Part shown: piece by piece, positions 29,598-39,072 of the stretch
Numbering within the stretch: position 1 is the stretch's first letter
How the letters are laid out: each line of letters opens with the position of its first letter
Notes under the pieces: model-generated
The model's input: the letters and a program-made list of their open reading frames with translations, nothing else
Told to the model about the DNA's origin: nothing
The model's database searches: none
Program-made: the position numbers and the translations under genes
Source: Prochlorococcus sp. MIT 0603
GTDB lineage: Bacteria; Cyanobacteriota; Cyanobacteriia; PCC-6307; Cyanobiaceae
DNA: 64,000 nt
NCBI RefSeq assembly: GCF_000760215.1
Contig: NZ_JNAW01000002.1
Location: 62,001-126,000, forward strand
Direction: 5' to 3'

Positions 29598-30803
29598 ATG
29601 ACTCCTGAGCGGCTAGGACTGCTTTGGGGGGTGACAGTTTTTGCCGGAGCCGGGGCAAGACTTTTGTCTGCCCTTACTGGCTTCCCTGGTGTCGTCCTAT
29701 TACTCCTTTCTGGGCTGTTAATAGGTCGTTCTGGCTTGGGACTTGTTGAGCCTCTTGATTTAGGACAGGGGCTGGAAATTATCGTGGGATTACTTGTAAG
29801 CCTTGTCTTATTTGATGGTGGATTAAATCTTCGTCTTCCTGGAGACACGATAAAAACAACTGTTATTAGAATTTCGTTAATACGACTTTTTGTTTCTTTA
29901 GCAGCTATTTGGATTGCAGCTCATTTGCTTGCTGGACTGGCTTGGAATGTAGCTGCTGTATATAGTGCGATAGTTTTGGCGACTGGCCCTACTGTTGTAA
30001 CACCATTAATTCAACAGATTCGATTGGCTTCACCTTTGGGAGATGTTCTTGAAGCAGAAGGATTAGTTCTTGAGCCAATAGGGGCAGTTTTAGCCCTGCT
30101 TCTTCTTGAATTATTAGTTGGTGATCTTCATGGATGGAAGGAATTGTTTTTTAGCCTATTAGCGCGATTAGGTGGGGGGGTTCTTATTGGTTTATTTGCT
30201 GGATGGATTCTTTCTGAAGCGCTAAGAAGAATAAAAACAGAATCTGCTGTGGGAATTAGATTGCAAATAACGTTGGGAGTATTGTTTTTGCTGTATGGCA
30301 TTTGTGAATGGATTTTGCCTGAATCAGGTTTGCCTGCTTCAGTTGCTGCAGGCTTTATTGTTGGGCGAAGTCCTTCTATTGAGGTTGATAAATTAGATGA
30401 ATTAATAAGAGAGTTGGCTCAGCTTGCAATAACAATGCTTTTCCCACTACTTGCTGCAGATGTTTCTTGGAGTGAATTAAGTCCACTGGGTTGGGGTGGA
30501 ATTAGTTGTGTTTTTGTTCTAATGGTTGTAGTTAGACCATTGGCTGTAAGCCTTGCCACTATTGGACTCCCATTGGATATAAGGCAACGTTTATTCCTTG
30601 GATGGTTAGCCCCTAGAGGCATTGTTACTGCAGCTGTTGCTTCTCTTTTCTCTATTCGTTTAGAACAAGCCGGAGTCCTTGGTGCTGGACGACTCCAAGG
30701 ATTGGTCTTCTTAACGATTCTAATGACTGTAGGGATCCAAGGATTAACAGCAAAACCCTTGGCAAAGAAATTAGGGTTACTTGCGGAAGATCAGACAAGT
30801 TGA
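29598..30803 (+). CDS. nhaP: Na+/H+ antiporter (NhaP/CPA1 family)
   Basis: Cation/proton antiporter membrane protein with about 12 hydrophobic segments. Recognisable regions are LTGFPGVVLLLLSGLLIG, VLFDGGLNLRL, AIVLATGPTVVTPLIQQ and, near the C-terminus, FLGWLAPRGIVTAAVASLF, which carries the conserved APRG motif. 401 residues without the cytoplasmic C-terminal regulatory domain some CPA1 members have. The 243 bp upstream hold no convincing gene. Ion specificity is inferred from the family. Confidence 0.9.
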   Translation: MTPERLGLLWGVTVFAGAGARLLSALTGFPGVVLLLLSGLLIGRSGLGLVEPLDLGQGLEIIVGLLVSLVLFDGGLNLRLPGDTIKTTVIRISLIRLFVSLAAIWIAAHLLAGLAWNVAAVYSAIVLATGPTVVTPLIQQIRLASPLGDVLEAEGLVLEPIGAVLALLLLELLVGDLHGWKELFFSLLARLGGGVLIGLFAGWILSEALRRIKTESAVGIRLQITLGVLFLLYGICEWILPESGLPASVAAGFIVGRSPSIEVDKLDELIRELAQLAITMLFPLLAADVSWSELSPLGWGGISCVFVLMVVVRPLAVSLATIGLPLDIRQRLFLGWLAPRGIVTAAVASLFSIRLEQAGVLGAGRLQGLVFLTILMTVGIQGLTAKPLAKKLGLLAEDQTS

Positions 30804-30814
30804 AGGATCATTAC

Positions 30815-32245
30815 TTATAGATGTTTTTTGATCCTGCTGATATCTTCAGCTTTCATTGCAAGTAGGCTCCAAGATGCAATCAAGTCAGGACCTTGAATGC
30901 TCCCAAGTAAAGCTGCTCGAAGCGTTTTCATTATTAATCCTTTTTTGACCCCTAAGGATTTTGAACATTCAGATATGATTGATTTTGCGATTGCATGATC
31001 GATACCATCCCAGGGCGTTTTATCTAACTTTTCAGATATTTTGAGTAGGATTTTTTTTGCGTCTTCAATCTCTAATTGTTTTATTCCATCATCTTTTAGG
31101 CAAGGTTCCTCAAAGAAAACGCGGCTATGTTCGATGCCATCTTTTATAACTGTCATTGATGGGCCAATAAGTTGAGTGAGTTTTAGTCCCCAGTCTTTTG
31201 TTAGCAACTCCCATCCTTCTTCAATCCATAAAGGACTTAAGCACTCCAATAGTTTTTCAGGAGACCAACTATGAATTTCTTGAGCATTTAGCCAATTTAG
31301 TTTTTCCCAGTCAAATTTTGCACCTGCTTTGTTTACTCGATCAAAATCAAATGCTTGAGATGATTCTTTTAAATTGAATCTTTCTCCCATCCCTTCAGGC
31401 GGAGACCACCCAAGAAGTGTCATGTAATTTGTCATAGCCTTTGAGGTGTAACCCATTTCCCTGAAATCACTAATAGAGGTGACTCCATCACGCTTTGATA
31501 ACTTGCGACCGTTGGGATTAAGGATTAATGGAGTGTGTCCAAAAGTTGGTTGTTTTAGCTCTAGTGCTTTATAAAGGAGTATTTGCTTGGCTGTATTGGC
31601 AAGGTGGTCTTCACCACGGATTACATGTGTAATAGACATCTCAGCATCGTCTATTACAACAACTAAGTTATACAGAGGATCCCCAATTTCATTGGCAGGC
31701 GCTCTACGCGAAATAACCATATCTCCCCCAAGGTCTTTGCAGCTCCACTGCATTAATCCTCTAACCATGTCATTCCAATAAACTGATTCTTCATTCTCAA
31801 TACGGAAACGTATTACTGAACTTCTACCTTCTTGAATGAATTGTGATTCTTGAGAGGGAGTGAGATCTCTATGACGGTTGTCATACTTAGGAGCCTGCCC
31901 AGCTTCTTTTTGAGCATCTCGCATTTCTTGAAGTTCTTTTTCAGTGGTGTAACACCTATATGCCATTCCTTTATCAAGTAACGAAATGATTGCTTTGCGA
32001 TGGTCATCAATTCGATTGCTTTGAAAAATAGGTTCCTCATCCCATTTCAATCCAAGCCATTTAAGTCCTTCAAAGATATTCGAAGTAAATTTATCTTTGG
32101 ACCTTTCTTTGTCTGTATCTTCTATTCGTATTAAAAACGAGCCATTGTTTTTACGTGCATATAACCAATTAAATAAAGCGGTGCGTGCTGTGCCTATATG
32201 AAAAAAACCTGTGGGACTTGGGGCTAGCCTTACTCTAACTTTCAA
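30815..32245 (-). CDS. gltX: Glutamyl-tRNA synthetase
   Basis: Class I aminoacyl-tRNA synthetase; Glu-tRNA here feeds protein synthesis and tetrapyrrole synthesis. The HIGH-type motif is [17 protein letters not shown], the KMSKS-type motif is [23 protein letters not shown] binds substrate. The true start is the TTG at 32245 ([13 protein letters not shown]), giving 476 residues: a longer open frame runs into the tRNA-Asp gene and is not protein-coding there. The C-terminus overlaps nothing and ends 11 bp from nhaP. Confidence 0.96.
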   Translation of the reverse strand: MKVRVRLAPSPTGFFHIGTARTALFNWLYARKNNGSFLIRIEDTDKERSKDKFTSNIFEGLKWLGLKWDEEPIFQSNRIDDHRKAIISLLDKGMAYRCYTTEKELQEMRDAQKEAGQAPKYDNRHRDLTPSQESQFIQEGRSSVIRFRIENEESVYWNDMVRGLMQWSCKDLGGDMVISRRAPANEIGDPLYNLVVVIDDAEMSITHVIRGEDHLANTAKQILLYKALELKQPTFGHTPLILNPNGRKLSKRDGVTSISDFREMGYTSKAMTNYMTLLGWSPPEGMGERFNLKESSQAFDFDRVNKAGAKFDWEKLNWLNAQEIHSWSPEKLLECLSPLWIEEGWELLTKDWGLKLTQLIGPSMTVIKDGIEHSRVFFEEPCLKDDGIKQLEIEDAKKILLKISEKLDKTPWDGIDHAIAKSIISECSKSLGVKKGLIMKTLRAALLGSIQGPDLIASWSLLAMKAEDISRIKKHL

Positions 32246-32266
32246 GTGTTTTAATTGGTTTGGATA

Positions 32267-32340
32267 CGGGACCGACGGGATTCGAACCCGCAACTTCCGC
32301 CGTGACAGGGCGGTGCTCTAACCAGTTGAACTACGGTCCC
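32267..32340 (-). tRNA. tRNA-Asp (GTC)
   Basis: On the minus strand the acceptor arms GGGACCG and CGGTCCC pair, the anticodon stem-loop CCGCC CTGTCAC GGCGG exposes GTC, and the T-arm GCGGGTTCGAATCCCGT is canonical. Discriminator is G. CCA is not encoded. It lies 21 bp upstream of the gltX start, so the two may share a transcript. Confidence 0.97.
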
Positions 32341-32514
32341 AGGATTTAGAAGACTTCCTTTAAAGCTTCCTGGATGGTCAATGCCTTATGTCTGGCAAGA
32401 GAACTATCAACCTATCACTTTACTGGCGCCAACCTTTAAAGAAAAAACAAGATCAAAGGTTCTTATTCTCTTTTAAAAATTTAATTTTTTATAAAGAGAA
32501 TGAATTCTTTGAAA

Positions 32515-32703
32515 TTATGGACGGAACCCAGCAGGCTCAATGAGACGTACTTGATTCCCTCTAGCTGTGAATTCTCGGCCTTGATCACTTTGGACTACAA
32601 CTCGACCACCAGATTTGACTCGTATTACACGTGCCCTAACCCAGCCAAGAGCGGCAGACTCAAGGACTTTTACTACATCGCCAGGTTGAAGATCTAACTC
32701 CAT
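32515..32703 (-). CDS. Small conserved hypothetical protein with SH3-like strands
   Basis: A 62-residue protein starting MELDLQPGDVVKVLESAALG. The sequence is rich in beta-strand residues, with GDVVKVLE, VRARVIRVKSGGRVVVQ and REFTARGNQVRLIEP. It resembles the small KOW/SH3-like barrels that bind RNA or ribosomes, but I cannot name a family. An upstream in-frame ATG inside the tRNA-Trp gene is rejected because that DNA is tRNA. It sits between two tRNA genes, 36 bp after tRNA-Trp. Its conserved look makes it likely real. Confidence 0.7.
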   Translation of the reverse strand: MELDLQPGDVVKVLESAALGWVRARVIRVKSGGRVVVQSDQGREFTARGNQVRLIEPAGFRP

Positions 32704-32739
32704 TCGTAAAAGGAAGAAACTGCTGAAAGGGTTGTAGAA

Positions 32740-32812
32740 CGCGCCGTGGAGGACTTGAACCCCCGACATCAGGTTTTGGAGACCTGCGTTCTACCAACTG
32801 AACTAACGGCGC
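32740..32812 (-). tRNA. tRNA-Trp (CCA)
   Basis: On the minus strand GCGCCGT pairs with ACGGCGC. The anticodon stem-loop CAGGT CTCCAAA ACCTG exposes CCA, and the T-arm GGGGGTTCAAGTCCTCC is canonical. Discriminator G. It lies 61 bp after rplS in transcription order. CCA is not encoded. Confidence 0.97.
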
Positions 32813-32873
32813 ATTATAGATGCCCTAGTACCAATTTGTGATATTGGTATTTGGATTGAACGAGGTCGAAACC

Positions 32874-33359
32874 TCAGCGATCGAAGCGCTGCTTTACTCG
32901 AGTCGCTTTACCAACTCGATCTCGCAGATAAAAGAGCTTCGCTCTTCTTACTTTACCTCGACGCTCAACTTTTATAGAAGCAACTTGGGGGCTATGAACC
33001 ATAAAGACTCTTTCAACACCTACTCCTTGGAAAATGCGACGAACAGTAATAGTTTGATTTACACCCCCGTGGCGTTTAGAAATAACCACACCCTCATAAG
33101 GTTGAACCCTTTCTTTGTTCCCTTCACTTATGCGAACTCCAACACGTACTGTGTCCCCCACATAGACTTCAGGAACCTTCTTTTTTTGTTGAGATTTCTC
33201 AAACATATCAATGAGTCCTTGAGGGGTCAATATTTGCTTTTTATTAGACCCAGATGACTTTTTGTCATTGACTTTTTCTGCAATGGCAGTGGAGGCATCA
33301 TTACTCATTTTGTTGTTTTCTCCTTCTCCAGGAGGATTATTCTTTAAGTCTTCTGTCAT
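32874..33359 (-). CDS. rplS: 50S ribosomal protein L19
   Basis: Ribosomal protein at the 30S-50S interface. The L19 core runs from [16 protein letters not shown] through [33 protein letters not shown] and [25 protein letters not shown]. At 161 residues it is about 40-45 longer than E. coli L19 because of a polar N-terminal extension rich in Lys, Ser, Asn and acidic residues. An internal ATG at codon 18 would still leave an extension. The upstream 443 bp contain two hairpins. Confidence 0.95.
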   Translation of the reverse strand: MTEDLKNNPPGEGENNKMSNDASTAIAEKVNDKKSSGSNKKQILTPQGLIDMFEKSQQKKKVPEVYVGDTVRVGVRISEGNKERVQPYEGVVISKRHGGVNQTITVRRIFQGVGVERVFMVHSPQVASIKVERRGKVRRAKLFYLRDRVGKATRVKQRFDR

Positions 33360-33803
33360 CCCAAATTAGATTTACTTGTCGAAGGTTTATTGTAACTGTT
33401 CATAAATCATTTTTAGATGATTTTTGCTTTTTGTTTTAGGAAAGGGCTTTTTAAAAGCCTTTTCAAGTTTGATTAGGAGAGGCGAGATTCGAATCACTTT
33501 GTATGTAAGTCAGGAATGGAAGGTTTAAAGCCATTTTGCCTTTCTAAAAATTATGAAACTCTGATTTTTGTTGAAGTCAGCTTTGTCTTTCTCTTGTTAA
33601 CAAGCAGTAATTTTTATTGACCTCACAATAAAAATAAAGTGATTATCCATTGCCAATAGAGAGAAAATTGATTAAGCCTTTGAGGTGATCTCATCTTGGT
33701 AAGTTGATGTAAATTTCAATATTGATAGTTTGGCCTTACAGTTATAAGCAAATTCTAATGAGGAGCTTCTAGCTCATTAGATCTGTTTTTATTTTTTCTC
33801 GGC
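33360..33803. other. Divergent intergenic region rplS/map with two hairpins
   Basis: 443 bases with no convincing gene. Two inverted repeats stand out: 33440-33464 (GAAAGGGCTTTT/AAAAGCCTTTTC, one G-U pair) and 33610-33635 (ATTTTTATTG/CAATAAAAAT around an ACCTCA loop). Neither has a T-run in an obvious terminator position. It must also hold promoters for rplS and map. Confidence 0.55.
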
Positions 33804-34640
33804 ATGAACAAACTTTTCGCCGATTTGCTTGCATCATCTTCACAACCTTCCAAAAATGATGGTCCTCGCATCCAACAAAGAAGAGGTGTTGAAATTAAAT
33901 CTTCTAGAGAAATTCAAATCATGCGTAAGTCCAGTCAGATTGTTGCGACAGTGCTTCGTGAAATAAATGAAATGGTTCAACCAGGTATGACCACAGGGGA
34001 TCTTGATAAATTTGCTGAGCTGAGAATAAAAGATATGGGAGCAATTCCAAGTTTTAAGGGGTATCATGGCTTCCCTGCAAGCATCTGTGCCAGTATTAAT
34101 AATGAGGTTGTACATGGCATCCCTAATTCCAGAAGAGTTATTAAATCAGGCGATTTATTGAAGGTTGATACTGGTGCTTTTTATGAGGGTTATCATGGTG
34201 ATAGCTGCATAACTATTTGTGTTGGTGATGTTTCTGATGAGGCAAAGAAATTAAGTCGAGTTGCACAAGAATCACTTATGTTGGGCTTATCGCAAATAAA
34301 AGCTAAAAATACCTTGTTAGATATCGCTGCAGCAATAGAAGATAATGTAAAAAAGAATGGATTTAGTGTTGTCGAAGATTACACAGGACATGGTGTAGGT
34401 AAAAATCTTCATGAAGAACCTTCAGTGTTTAATTTCCGTACGAATGATTTGCCAAATGTTACTTTGAGATCAGGGATGACGTTAGCTGTAGAGCCAATAC
34501 TTAACTCTGGGAGTAAGCGTTGTAGAACGCTTCGTGATAGATGGACTGTTGTAACTGTAGATGGCAGTTTGTCCGCTCAATGGGAACATACTATTTTAGT
34601 AACTAATGATGGTTGCGAAATATTGACTGACCGAGGTTGA
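33804..34640 (+). CDS. map: Methionine aminopeptidase (type I)
   Basis: Removes the initiator methionine from nascent proteins. Core segments are [57 protein letters not shown] (metal-binding Asp residues), [16 protein letters not shown] (catalytic His) and MTLAVEPI (metal-binding Glu). 278 residues, with a polar N-terminus of about 25 residues before the core. It stands alone, divergent from rplS and convergent with the SDR gene. Confidence 0.96.
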   Translation: MNKLFADLLASSSQPSKNDGPRIQQRRGVEIKSSREIQIMRKSSQIVATVLREINEMVQPGMTTGDLDKFAELRIKDMGAIPSFKGYHGFPASICASINNEVVHGIPNSRRVIKSGDLLKVDTGAFYEGYHGDSCITICVGDVSDEAKKLSRVAQESLMLGLSQIKAKNTLLDIAAAIEDNVKKNGFSVVEDYTGHGVGKNLHEEPSVFNFRTNDLPNVTLRSGMTLAVEPILNSGSKRCRTLRDRWTVVTVDGSLSAQWEHTILVTNDGCEILTDRG

Positions 34641-34669
34641 AATTAAAGAAAATTAATTCTTCATTGATC

Positions 34670-35413
34670 TTATTCTTTTTCTTTAAACAGTTGAAAGTAT
34701 AAACTTCTTAAAAGTTCAACCATTGGCATTATTAAATAAGTCAAAGGGTTAGGACTAATGATAATTAACCTATTTGAAATTGATGTTGCCTTTTGTATGA
34801 TTTGACCAGCAACCGTATTTGCATTCATTATCCCAATAGGATTTAATTGTGATTTAAAAGGGCCTAATATTATTTTTCTAATTATTAATCTTTTTTTTTG
34901 TTTATTTGTTAGGGAATTGTTCTTAAAGCTAACTAATTGGCCAATTAATCTTTTGCTGATTTCATAGGAAGGGCTTAAGGCTGGTTGGATTTCGGCTTCA
35001 GAAGTGTTTATCCAAATTTCTCTTGCAGTGCTATCGATAGTCTGACTTGATAGTGCCTTTTCAAAATATTCAATTAATCGCCAATTGCTTAAAGCATTTA
35101 CTTCTATTGCTTTATTCAGTCCATCTAAATCTAGGTTCCCACCAGGGTTGATTCCATGATTCAGTATGAGGACATCTAAACCTTTGAAAACCTCCTCTAG
35201 TTTCCTCTCTTCACCACATTCCCATTGGATCCATTTATTTGGACCTTTAGCAGAATCAAATGTTTGAGTTGTTGATCCATGTGTAAGCCCAATTACAAAA
35301 GATCCTTTAGATCTGAGTTCTGTTGACAAGGCCATGCCCAGACTTCCTGAAGCCCCTGTGATTCCTATTCGACGATTCTTCCAAATACTCTTAGTTGGTT
35401 CTACTTGGATCAT
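34670..35413 (-). CDS. Short-chain dehydrogenase/reductase family protein
   Basis: A 247-residue Rossmann protein with the nucleotide-binding motif GITGASGSLGMAL (residues 17-29) and LILNHGINPGG, an NNAG-like strand. A possible catalytic YEISKRLIGQLVSF segment retains the YxxxK pattern. The C-terminus ends in a hydrophobic, basic stretch (NPLTYLIMPMVELLRSLYFQLF) that could bind the membrane. Substrate unknown. It converges with map (29 bp) and diverges from the BioD-like gene by about 180 bp. Confidence 0.8.
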   Translation of the reverse strand: MIQVEPTKSIWKNRRIGITGASGSLGMALSTELRSKGSFVIGLTHGSTTQTFDSAKGPNKWIQWECGEERKLEEVFKGLDVLILNHGINPGGNLDLDGLNKAIEVNALSNWRLIEYFEKALSSQTIDSTAREIWINTSEAEIQPALSPSYEISKRLIGQLVSFKNNSLTNKQKKRLIIRKIILGPFKSQLNPIGIMNANTVAGQIIQKATSISNRLIIISPNPLTYLIMPMVELLRSLYFQLFKEKE

Positions 35414-35590
35414 TTTGGTCTAATTACAGATAATCCATTGGAAAAATTTTATATTTTGATGTGATTGAACCTATGGGAAATCAACATTAGGTAATTTAAT
35501 TCATTTAATCTCAAATTATTTTGCCAAATACTATTCATAAGTCTCAATATAAGATTAAGATTAGCCAGGTCTGATAAAAGGAGTCAGCTC

Positions 35591-36697
35591 ATGGCTAAGA
35601 CCTTAATGATTGGGTCTTGCGAGCCATTCAGTGGTAAGTCAGCTTTGACATTGGGAATTGCTAGGCATTTAAAGTCTTGCAATATCCCAGTACGCTTTGG
35701 GAAGCCTTTGGCTACTAGCCTTGAGTTTGATAGTGAAAACAATTTATCTCCTCCATTCATAGACGATGATGTGCGTTTTATTGGCTCAATTATTGGCTTA
35801 AGCGAAGATAATTTGATTCCTTCTGTTGATTTTATAGCCCCAATAAGTGCAGAAAAACGTCTTGCAGAATCTTGTCTTGATCCTCTAGATGGATTCACTC
35901 TTCTGAAAAACAAACTTAACGACTCTTTTAAAGGATTAAATATTCTTGAAGCAGCTGGCACTATTAATGAAGGATTGCTTTATGGATTAAGCCTTGCTCA
36001 ACTTGCTAAAGATTTTGATGCAAAGGTTTTGTTGGTTCATTTATGGAAAGATTCTCGAAGTGTTGATTCTTTATTGGCAGCTAAGAAAGAACTTGGAGAA
36101 ACTCTTTTGGGAGTTGTGTTAAATGCTGTTACACCAGATGAAGTGAAAGATCTTGAACATAACGTTGTCCCAGCGTTGCGAAAACTTGGAGTGGATGTTT
36201 TTGGCGTCATGCCAAGATCGCCTCTCCTTCGAAGTGTCACCGTGGAAGAATTAGTAAGACGTCTTGATGCACGAGTTATTTGTTGCTCAGAGAGGCTTGA
36301 GTTAATGGTTGAAACTTTAAGTATTGGAGCAATGAGTGTAAACTCTGCAATGGAATTTTTCCGTAAAAGGAGGAATATGGCTGTTGTAACAGGTGCTGAT
36401 AGAACTGATATTCAACTAGCAGCTTTAGAAGCTTCGACCCAGTGCCTTATCCTTACAGGAGCTGGCGAGCCATTGCCCCAACTAATTAATAGAGCTGAAG
36501 AGCTGGAGGTCCCTTTATTAAAGGTTGATACAGATACTCTCTCAACAGTTGAAGTAATTGAGCATGCTTTTGGACATGTTCGCTTGCATGAATCTGTCAA
36601 AGCTTCTTATGCATTTCGTCTGGTTGATGAGCATTGTGACTTGGAAAGATTATTTGGGTTTTTTAGCATTCCTTCCAAATCCGCTGATCATTGCTAA
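35591..36697 (+). CDS. BioD-like/DRTGG-domain protein (phosphotransacetylase N-terminal type)
   Basis: A 368-residue protein with two domains seen in the non-catalytic half of some phosphotransacetylases. The N-terminal BioD-like P-loop ATPase has GSCEPFSGKSALTLGIARHL at residues 7-26; the DRTGG domain follows about residue 215 (RLELMVETLSIGAMSVNSAM and NMAVVTGADRTDIQLAAL). No catalytic phosphotransacetylase domain is attached, so acetyl-CoA chemistry is unlikely and a sensing or regulatory role is plausible. It is the first of a plus-strand series with the Rossmann-fold gene 27 bp downstream. Confidence 0.85.
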   Translation: MAKTLMIGSCEPFSGKSALTLGIARHLKSCNIPVRFGKPLATSLEFDSENNLSPPFIDDDVRFIGSIIGLSEDNLIPSVDFIAPISAEKRLAESCLDPLDGFTLLKNKLNDSFKGLNILEAAGTINEGLLYGLSLAQLAKDFDAKVLLVHLWKDSRSVDSLLAAKKELGETLLGVVLNAVTPDEVKDLEHNVVPALRKLGVDVFGVMPRSPLLRSVTVEELVRRLDARVICCSERLELMVETLSIGAMSVNSAMEFFRKRRNMAVVTGADRTDIQLAALEASTQCLILTGAGEPLPQLINRAEELEVPLLKVDTDTLSTVEVIEHAFGHVRLHESVKASYAFRLVDEHCDLERLFGFFSIPSKSADHC

Positions 36698-36724
36698 TTT
36701 CAAATTAATCATGAGAGAATCTCT

Positions 36725-37243
36725 TTGAGACGTAGTCAATCTCTAGATCTACCTCAAATAGGTCGTATAGATACTTTGGCTAAAGAATTAGCCTTGTTAC
36801 AAGATAATGGTAAAAGGAGAATAGCCTTCTTGGGCAGCAGGCATGTGCCTGTGGTGACAATCCATTTGGTGGAATTGATTGCGAGGTCATTGGCTCAAGA
36901 AGGTCATTCTTTGGTTACATCCGGTTCACAAGGTGTAAATGCTGCTGTGATTAGAGCTGTTTTGGAAGTAGACCCCTCGTTGATAACTGTTTTGTTGCCA
37001 CAAAGTCTAAATCGTCAGCCTCCTGAAATCTGCAACTTACTTGAAAAGGTTTTACATCTAATAGAGAAGCCTGATAATGATGACTTGTCATTGCCAATGG
37101 CCAGTAGCCTATGCAACCAAGAAATAATAAATCGTTCTGATCAACTTATTTGTTTTGCTTTTCATGATAGTGAAACTTTATTAAGCAGCTGCCATAGTGC
37201 TGAAGATATGGGCAAAGTGGTTAGTTTATTGTTCTTTGATTAG
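36725..37243 (+). CDS. Rossmann-fold protein related to DprA/LOG-type nucleotide-binding proteins
   Basis: A 172-residue protein with RIAFLGSRHVP, LAQEGHSLVTSGSQGVNAAVIRAV and ITVLLPQSL, the strand-loop-helix pattern of DprA/SMF and lysine-decarboxylase-like (LOG) proteins that bind nucleotides or nucleic acids. The full DprA domains and winged helix are absent, and the LOG catalytic PGGxGTxxE motif is not seen, so activity is uncertain. The start is TTG at 36725. Tightly linked to the BioD-like gene, 27 bp away, probably cotranscribed. Confidence 0.6.
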   Translation: MRRSQSLDLPQIGRIDTLAKELALLQDNGKRRIAFLGSRHVPVVTIHLVELIARSLAQEGHSLVTSGSQGVNAAVIRAVLEVDPSLITVLLPQSLNRQPPEICNLLEKVLHLIEKPDNDDLSLPMASSLCNQEIINRSDQLICFAFHDSETLLSSCHSAEDMGKVVSLLFFD

Positions 37244-37356
37244 ATCCTTTTACTAAAAAGATAATGATATGAGAGAAACTATTCTTTTTATCAGAATTTT
37301 TGATTGAAAGTTGTGTAATTCTTTTATACTTAAAAAAATAATTACTTTCTCTTTTT

Positions 37357-37854
37357 ATGCCAGCATCTTATTCGTTTGACGTTGTCTCTGATTTTGATCG
37401 TCAAGAGCTGGTTAATGCAATTGATCAAATTCAAAGAGAAATTTCTCAAAGATATGACCTAAAAGATTCAAGTACGGAAATCAGTCTTGAGGATGAGGAG
37501 ATTATTATTGTGACCTCTAGTGATATGACATTAAAGGCTGTGGGGGATATCCTTTTACAAAAGGCTACTAAAAGAAAACTCTCGTTAAAGATTTTTGATT
37601 TTCATGAACCTGAAAAATCTTCGGGTAATAGGGTTAAGCAGAGAATTATCTTACGGAAAGGTCTTAGTCAAGATCTGGCAAAGAATTTGAGTAAAGCTAT
37701 TCGTGATGAGCTTAAAAAAGTTAGTGCTTCAATACAAGGCAACAGTATAAGAATTACCGGAAAGAGTAAAGATGAATTACAGTTGGCAATTGCAATACTT
37801 AAGAAAAAAGAGGATGAGCTTGAAATTCCATTACAGTTTGAAAACTATAGGTAA
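37357..37854 (+). CDS. yajQ: YajQ family nucleotide-binding protein
   Basis: A 165-residue protein starting MPASYSFDVVSDFDRQELVNAI, the YajQ/UPF0234 hallmark, with ISQRYDLKDSSTEI next and KRKLSLKIFDFHEPEKSSG in the middle. Homologues bind RNA, tRNA or cyclic-di-GMP. Marine picocyanobacteria are generally described as lacking GGDEF cyclases, so c-di-GMP need not be the ligand here. 113 bp after the Rossmann-fold gene. Confidence 0.9.
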   Translation: MPASYSFDVVSDFDRQELVNAIDQIQREISQRYDLKDSSTEISLEDEEIIIVTSSDMTLKAVGDILLQKATKRKLSLKIFDFHEPEKSSGNRVKQRIILRKGLSQDLAKNLSKAIRDELKKVSASIQGNSIRITGKSKDELQLAIAILKKKEDELEIPLQFENYR

Positions 37855-37926
37855 ATTGTTTAATCTCTATGTATTCTTTAGCTGATATTAATTTATCATT
37901 TAGCCATAATTTATTCATTAGGCTAA

Positions 37927-38139
37927 ATGATCTCTATTAATGAAGATATAGCTAATAAACTTGCTTCGAAAATTATTGAAATCTTAGATAAATCTAATGA
38001 TGATATTGATAAAGTATGTTGGATGGTTGTTCATGAGCATGTTCATGGGTTTATGCCTGTTGAATATGACATCAGAGAAATTGATGAAAAGCTTTATCTT
38101 TTGCTTCTGAAAAAGGTTCGAAGCAGATTAGGACATTGA
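37927..38139 (+). CDS. Small hypothetical protein
   Basis: A 70-residue soluble acidic protein I do not recognise. The sequence includes DIDKVCWMVVHEHVHGFMPVEYDIREI with a HEHVH cluster that could bind metal, but this is not a recognised motif. No membrane segment. It lies between yajQ and the band-7 gene, 72 and 86 bp away, on the same strand. Real gene status is supported by its clean frame and its composition. Function unknown. Confidence 0.5.
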   Translation: MISINEDIANKLASKIIEILDKSNDDIDKVCWMVVHEHVHGFMPVEYDIREIDEKLYLLLLKKVRSRLGH

Positions 38140-38225
38140 TTTTATTTTGATTACATAATCAAATCAATTCAAATAATCACAAACTTATCAATATAAAGAT
38201 ATGCTTTAAAAGTTAAAGGAATCTA

Positions 38226-39035
38226 ATGACTACACCTATTCGAAATGTTACCCCTGGAGGTTCTGGCGGAGGCGCTGCAACTATGGCGCTTATAGTTTCT
38301 TTTACAGGGATATTACTGCTTACTCAAGCTTTATTTATAGTCCCGGCTGGCCAGGTCGCTGTAGTTACAACCTTAGGGAAAGTAAGCGGAGGAGCAAGGC
38401 GTCCTGGACTAAATTTTAAAGTGCCTTTTATACAATCGACATATCCTTTTAATGTGCAGACGCAAGTTAGGCCAGAGGAGTTTGAATCTTTAACTAAAGA
38501 TCTGCAGGTAATTGCAGCAACTGCAACAGTTAAATATGCACTTAAGCCAAGTGAAGCTGGACGAGTCTTTAGAACTATTTCTTATAACGATAGAGAAATT
38601 TATAATCGAATAATTAAACCTTCTTTGCTTAAGGCGCTAAAGTCTGTTTTTTCTAAATATGAATTAGTCACAATAGCTAGCTCTTGGAGTGATATTTCTA
38701 CAATAGTTGAAAAAACTGTTGCAGAGGAAATTAGTCAATTTGATTATGTTGATATTCAAGGACTTGACTTAACAGGTTTAGAGATTGCTGAGGAGTATCG
38801 AGCCGCCATTGAGCAAAAGCAGATTGCCGAACAGCAGTTATTAAAGGCTCAAACTGAAGTTAAGATTGCTGAGCAGGAAGCAAAGAGATATGACACTCTT
38901 AATAGGAGTCTTGATGATCAGGTTCTATTTAAGTTGTTTTTAGATAAGTGGGATGGTCAAACTCAGGTTGTGCCTGCATTGCCTGGATCAAGTGGTTCAA
39001 GTACTCCAGTAATCGTTGGTGGGCGAAGAAATTAA
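38226..39035 (+). CDS. phb: Prohibitin-like SPFH/band-7 membrane protein
   Basis: A 269-residue membrane-associated protein of the stomatin/prohibitin class, forming large ring assemblies and affecting membrane quality control. One N-terminal transmembrane segment (ATMALIVSFTGILLLTQALF) precedes the SPFH domain (VPAGQVAVVTTLGKVSGGARRPGLNFKVPF). A coiled coil at residues 190-235 (AAIEQKQIAEQQLLKAQTEV) follows. Ser-rich end. It is the last plus-strand gene before a convergent terminator with hemL. Confidence 0.9.
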   Translation: MTTPIRNVTPGGSGGGAATMALIVSFTGILLLTQALFIVPAGQVAVVTTLGKVSGGARRPGLNFKVPFIQSTYPFNVQTQVRPEEFESLTKDLQVIAATATVKYALKPSEAGRVFRTISYNDREIYNRIIKPSLLKALKSVFSKYELVTIASSWSDISTIVEKTVAEEISQFDYVDIQGLDLTGLEIAEEYRAAIEQKQIAEQQLLKAQTEVKIAEQEAKRYDTLNRSLDDQVLFKLFLDKWDGQTQVVPALPGSSGSSTPVIVGGRRN

Positions 39036-39072
39036 TAAATATATCAAGCCTTTCATCTACTATTCTTAGTAA

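Noticed and set aside
29401-29601. Open frame of 66 codons upstream of nhaP
   Set aside because: Composition is unlike a protein family, it starts at a non-ATG codon and overlaps the nhaP start; taken as chance.
33480-33500. GAGATTCGAATCACT resembling a tRNA T-arm
   Set aside because: No acceptor stem or anticodon arm can be built around it.
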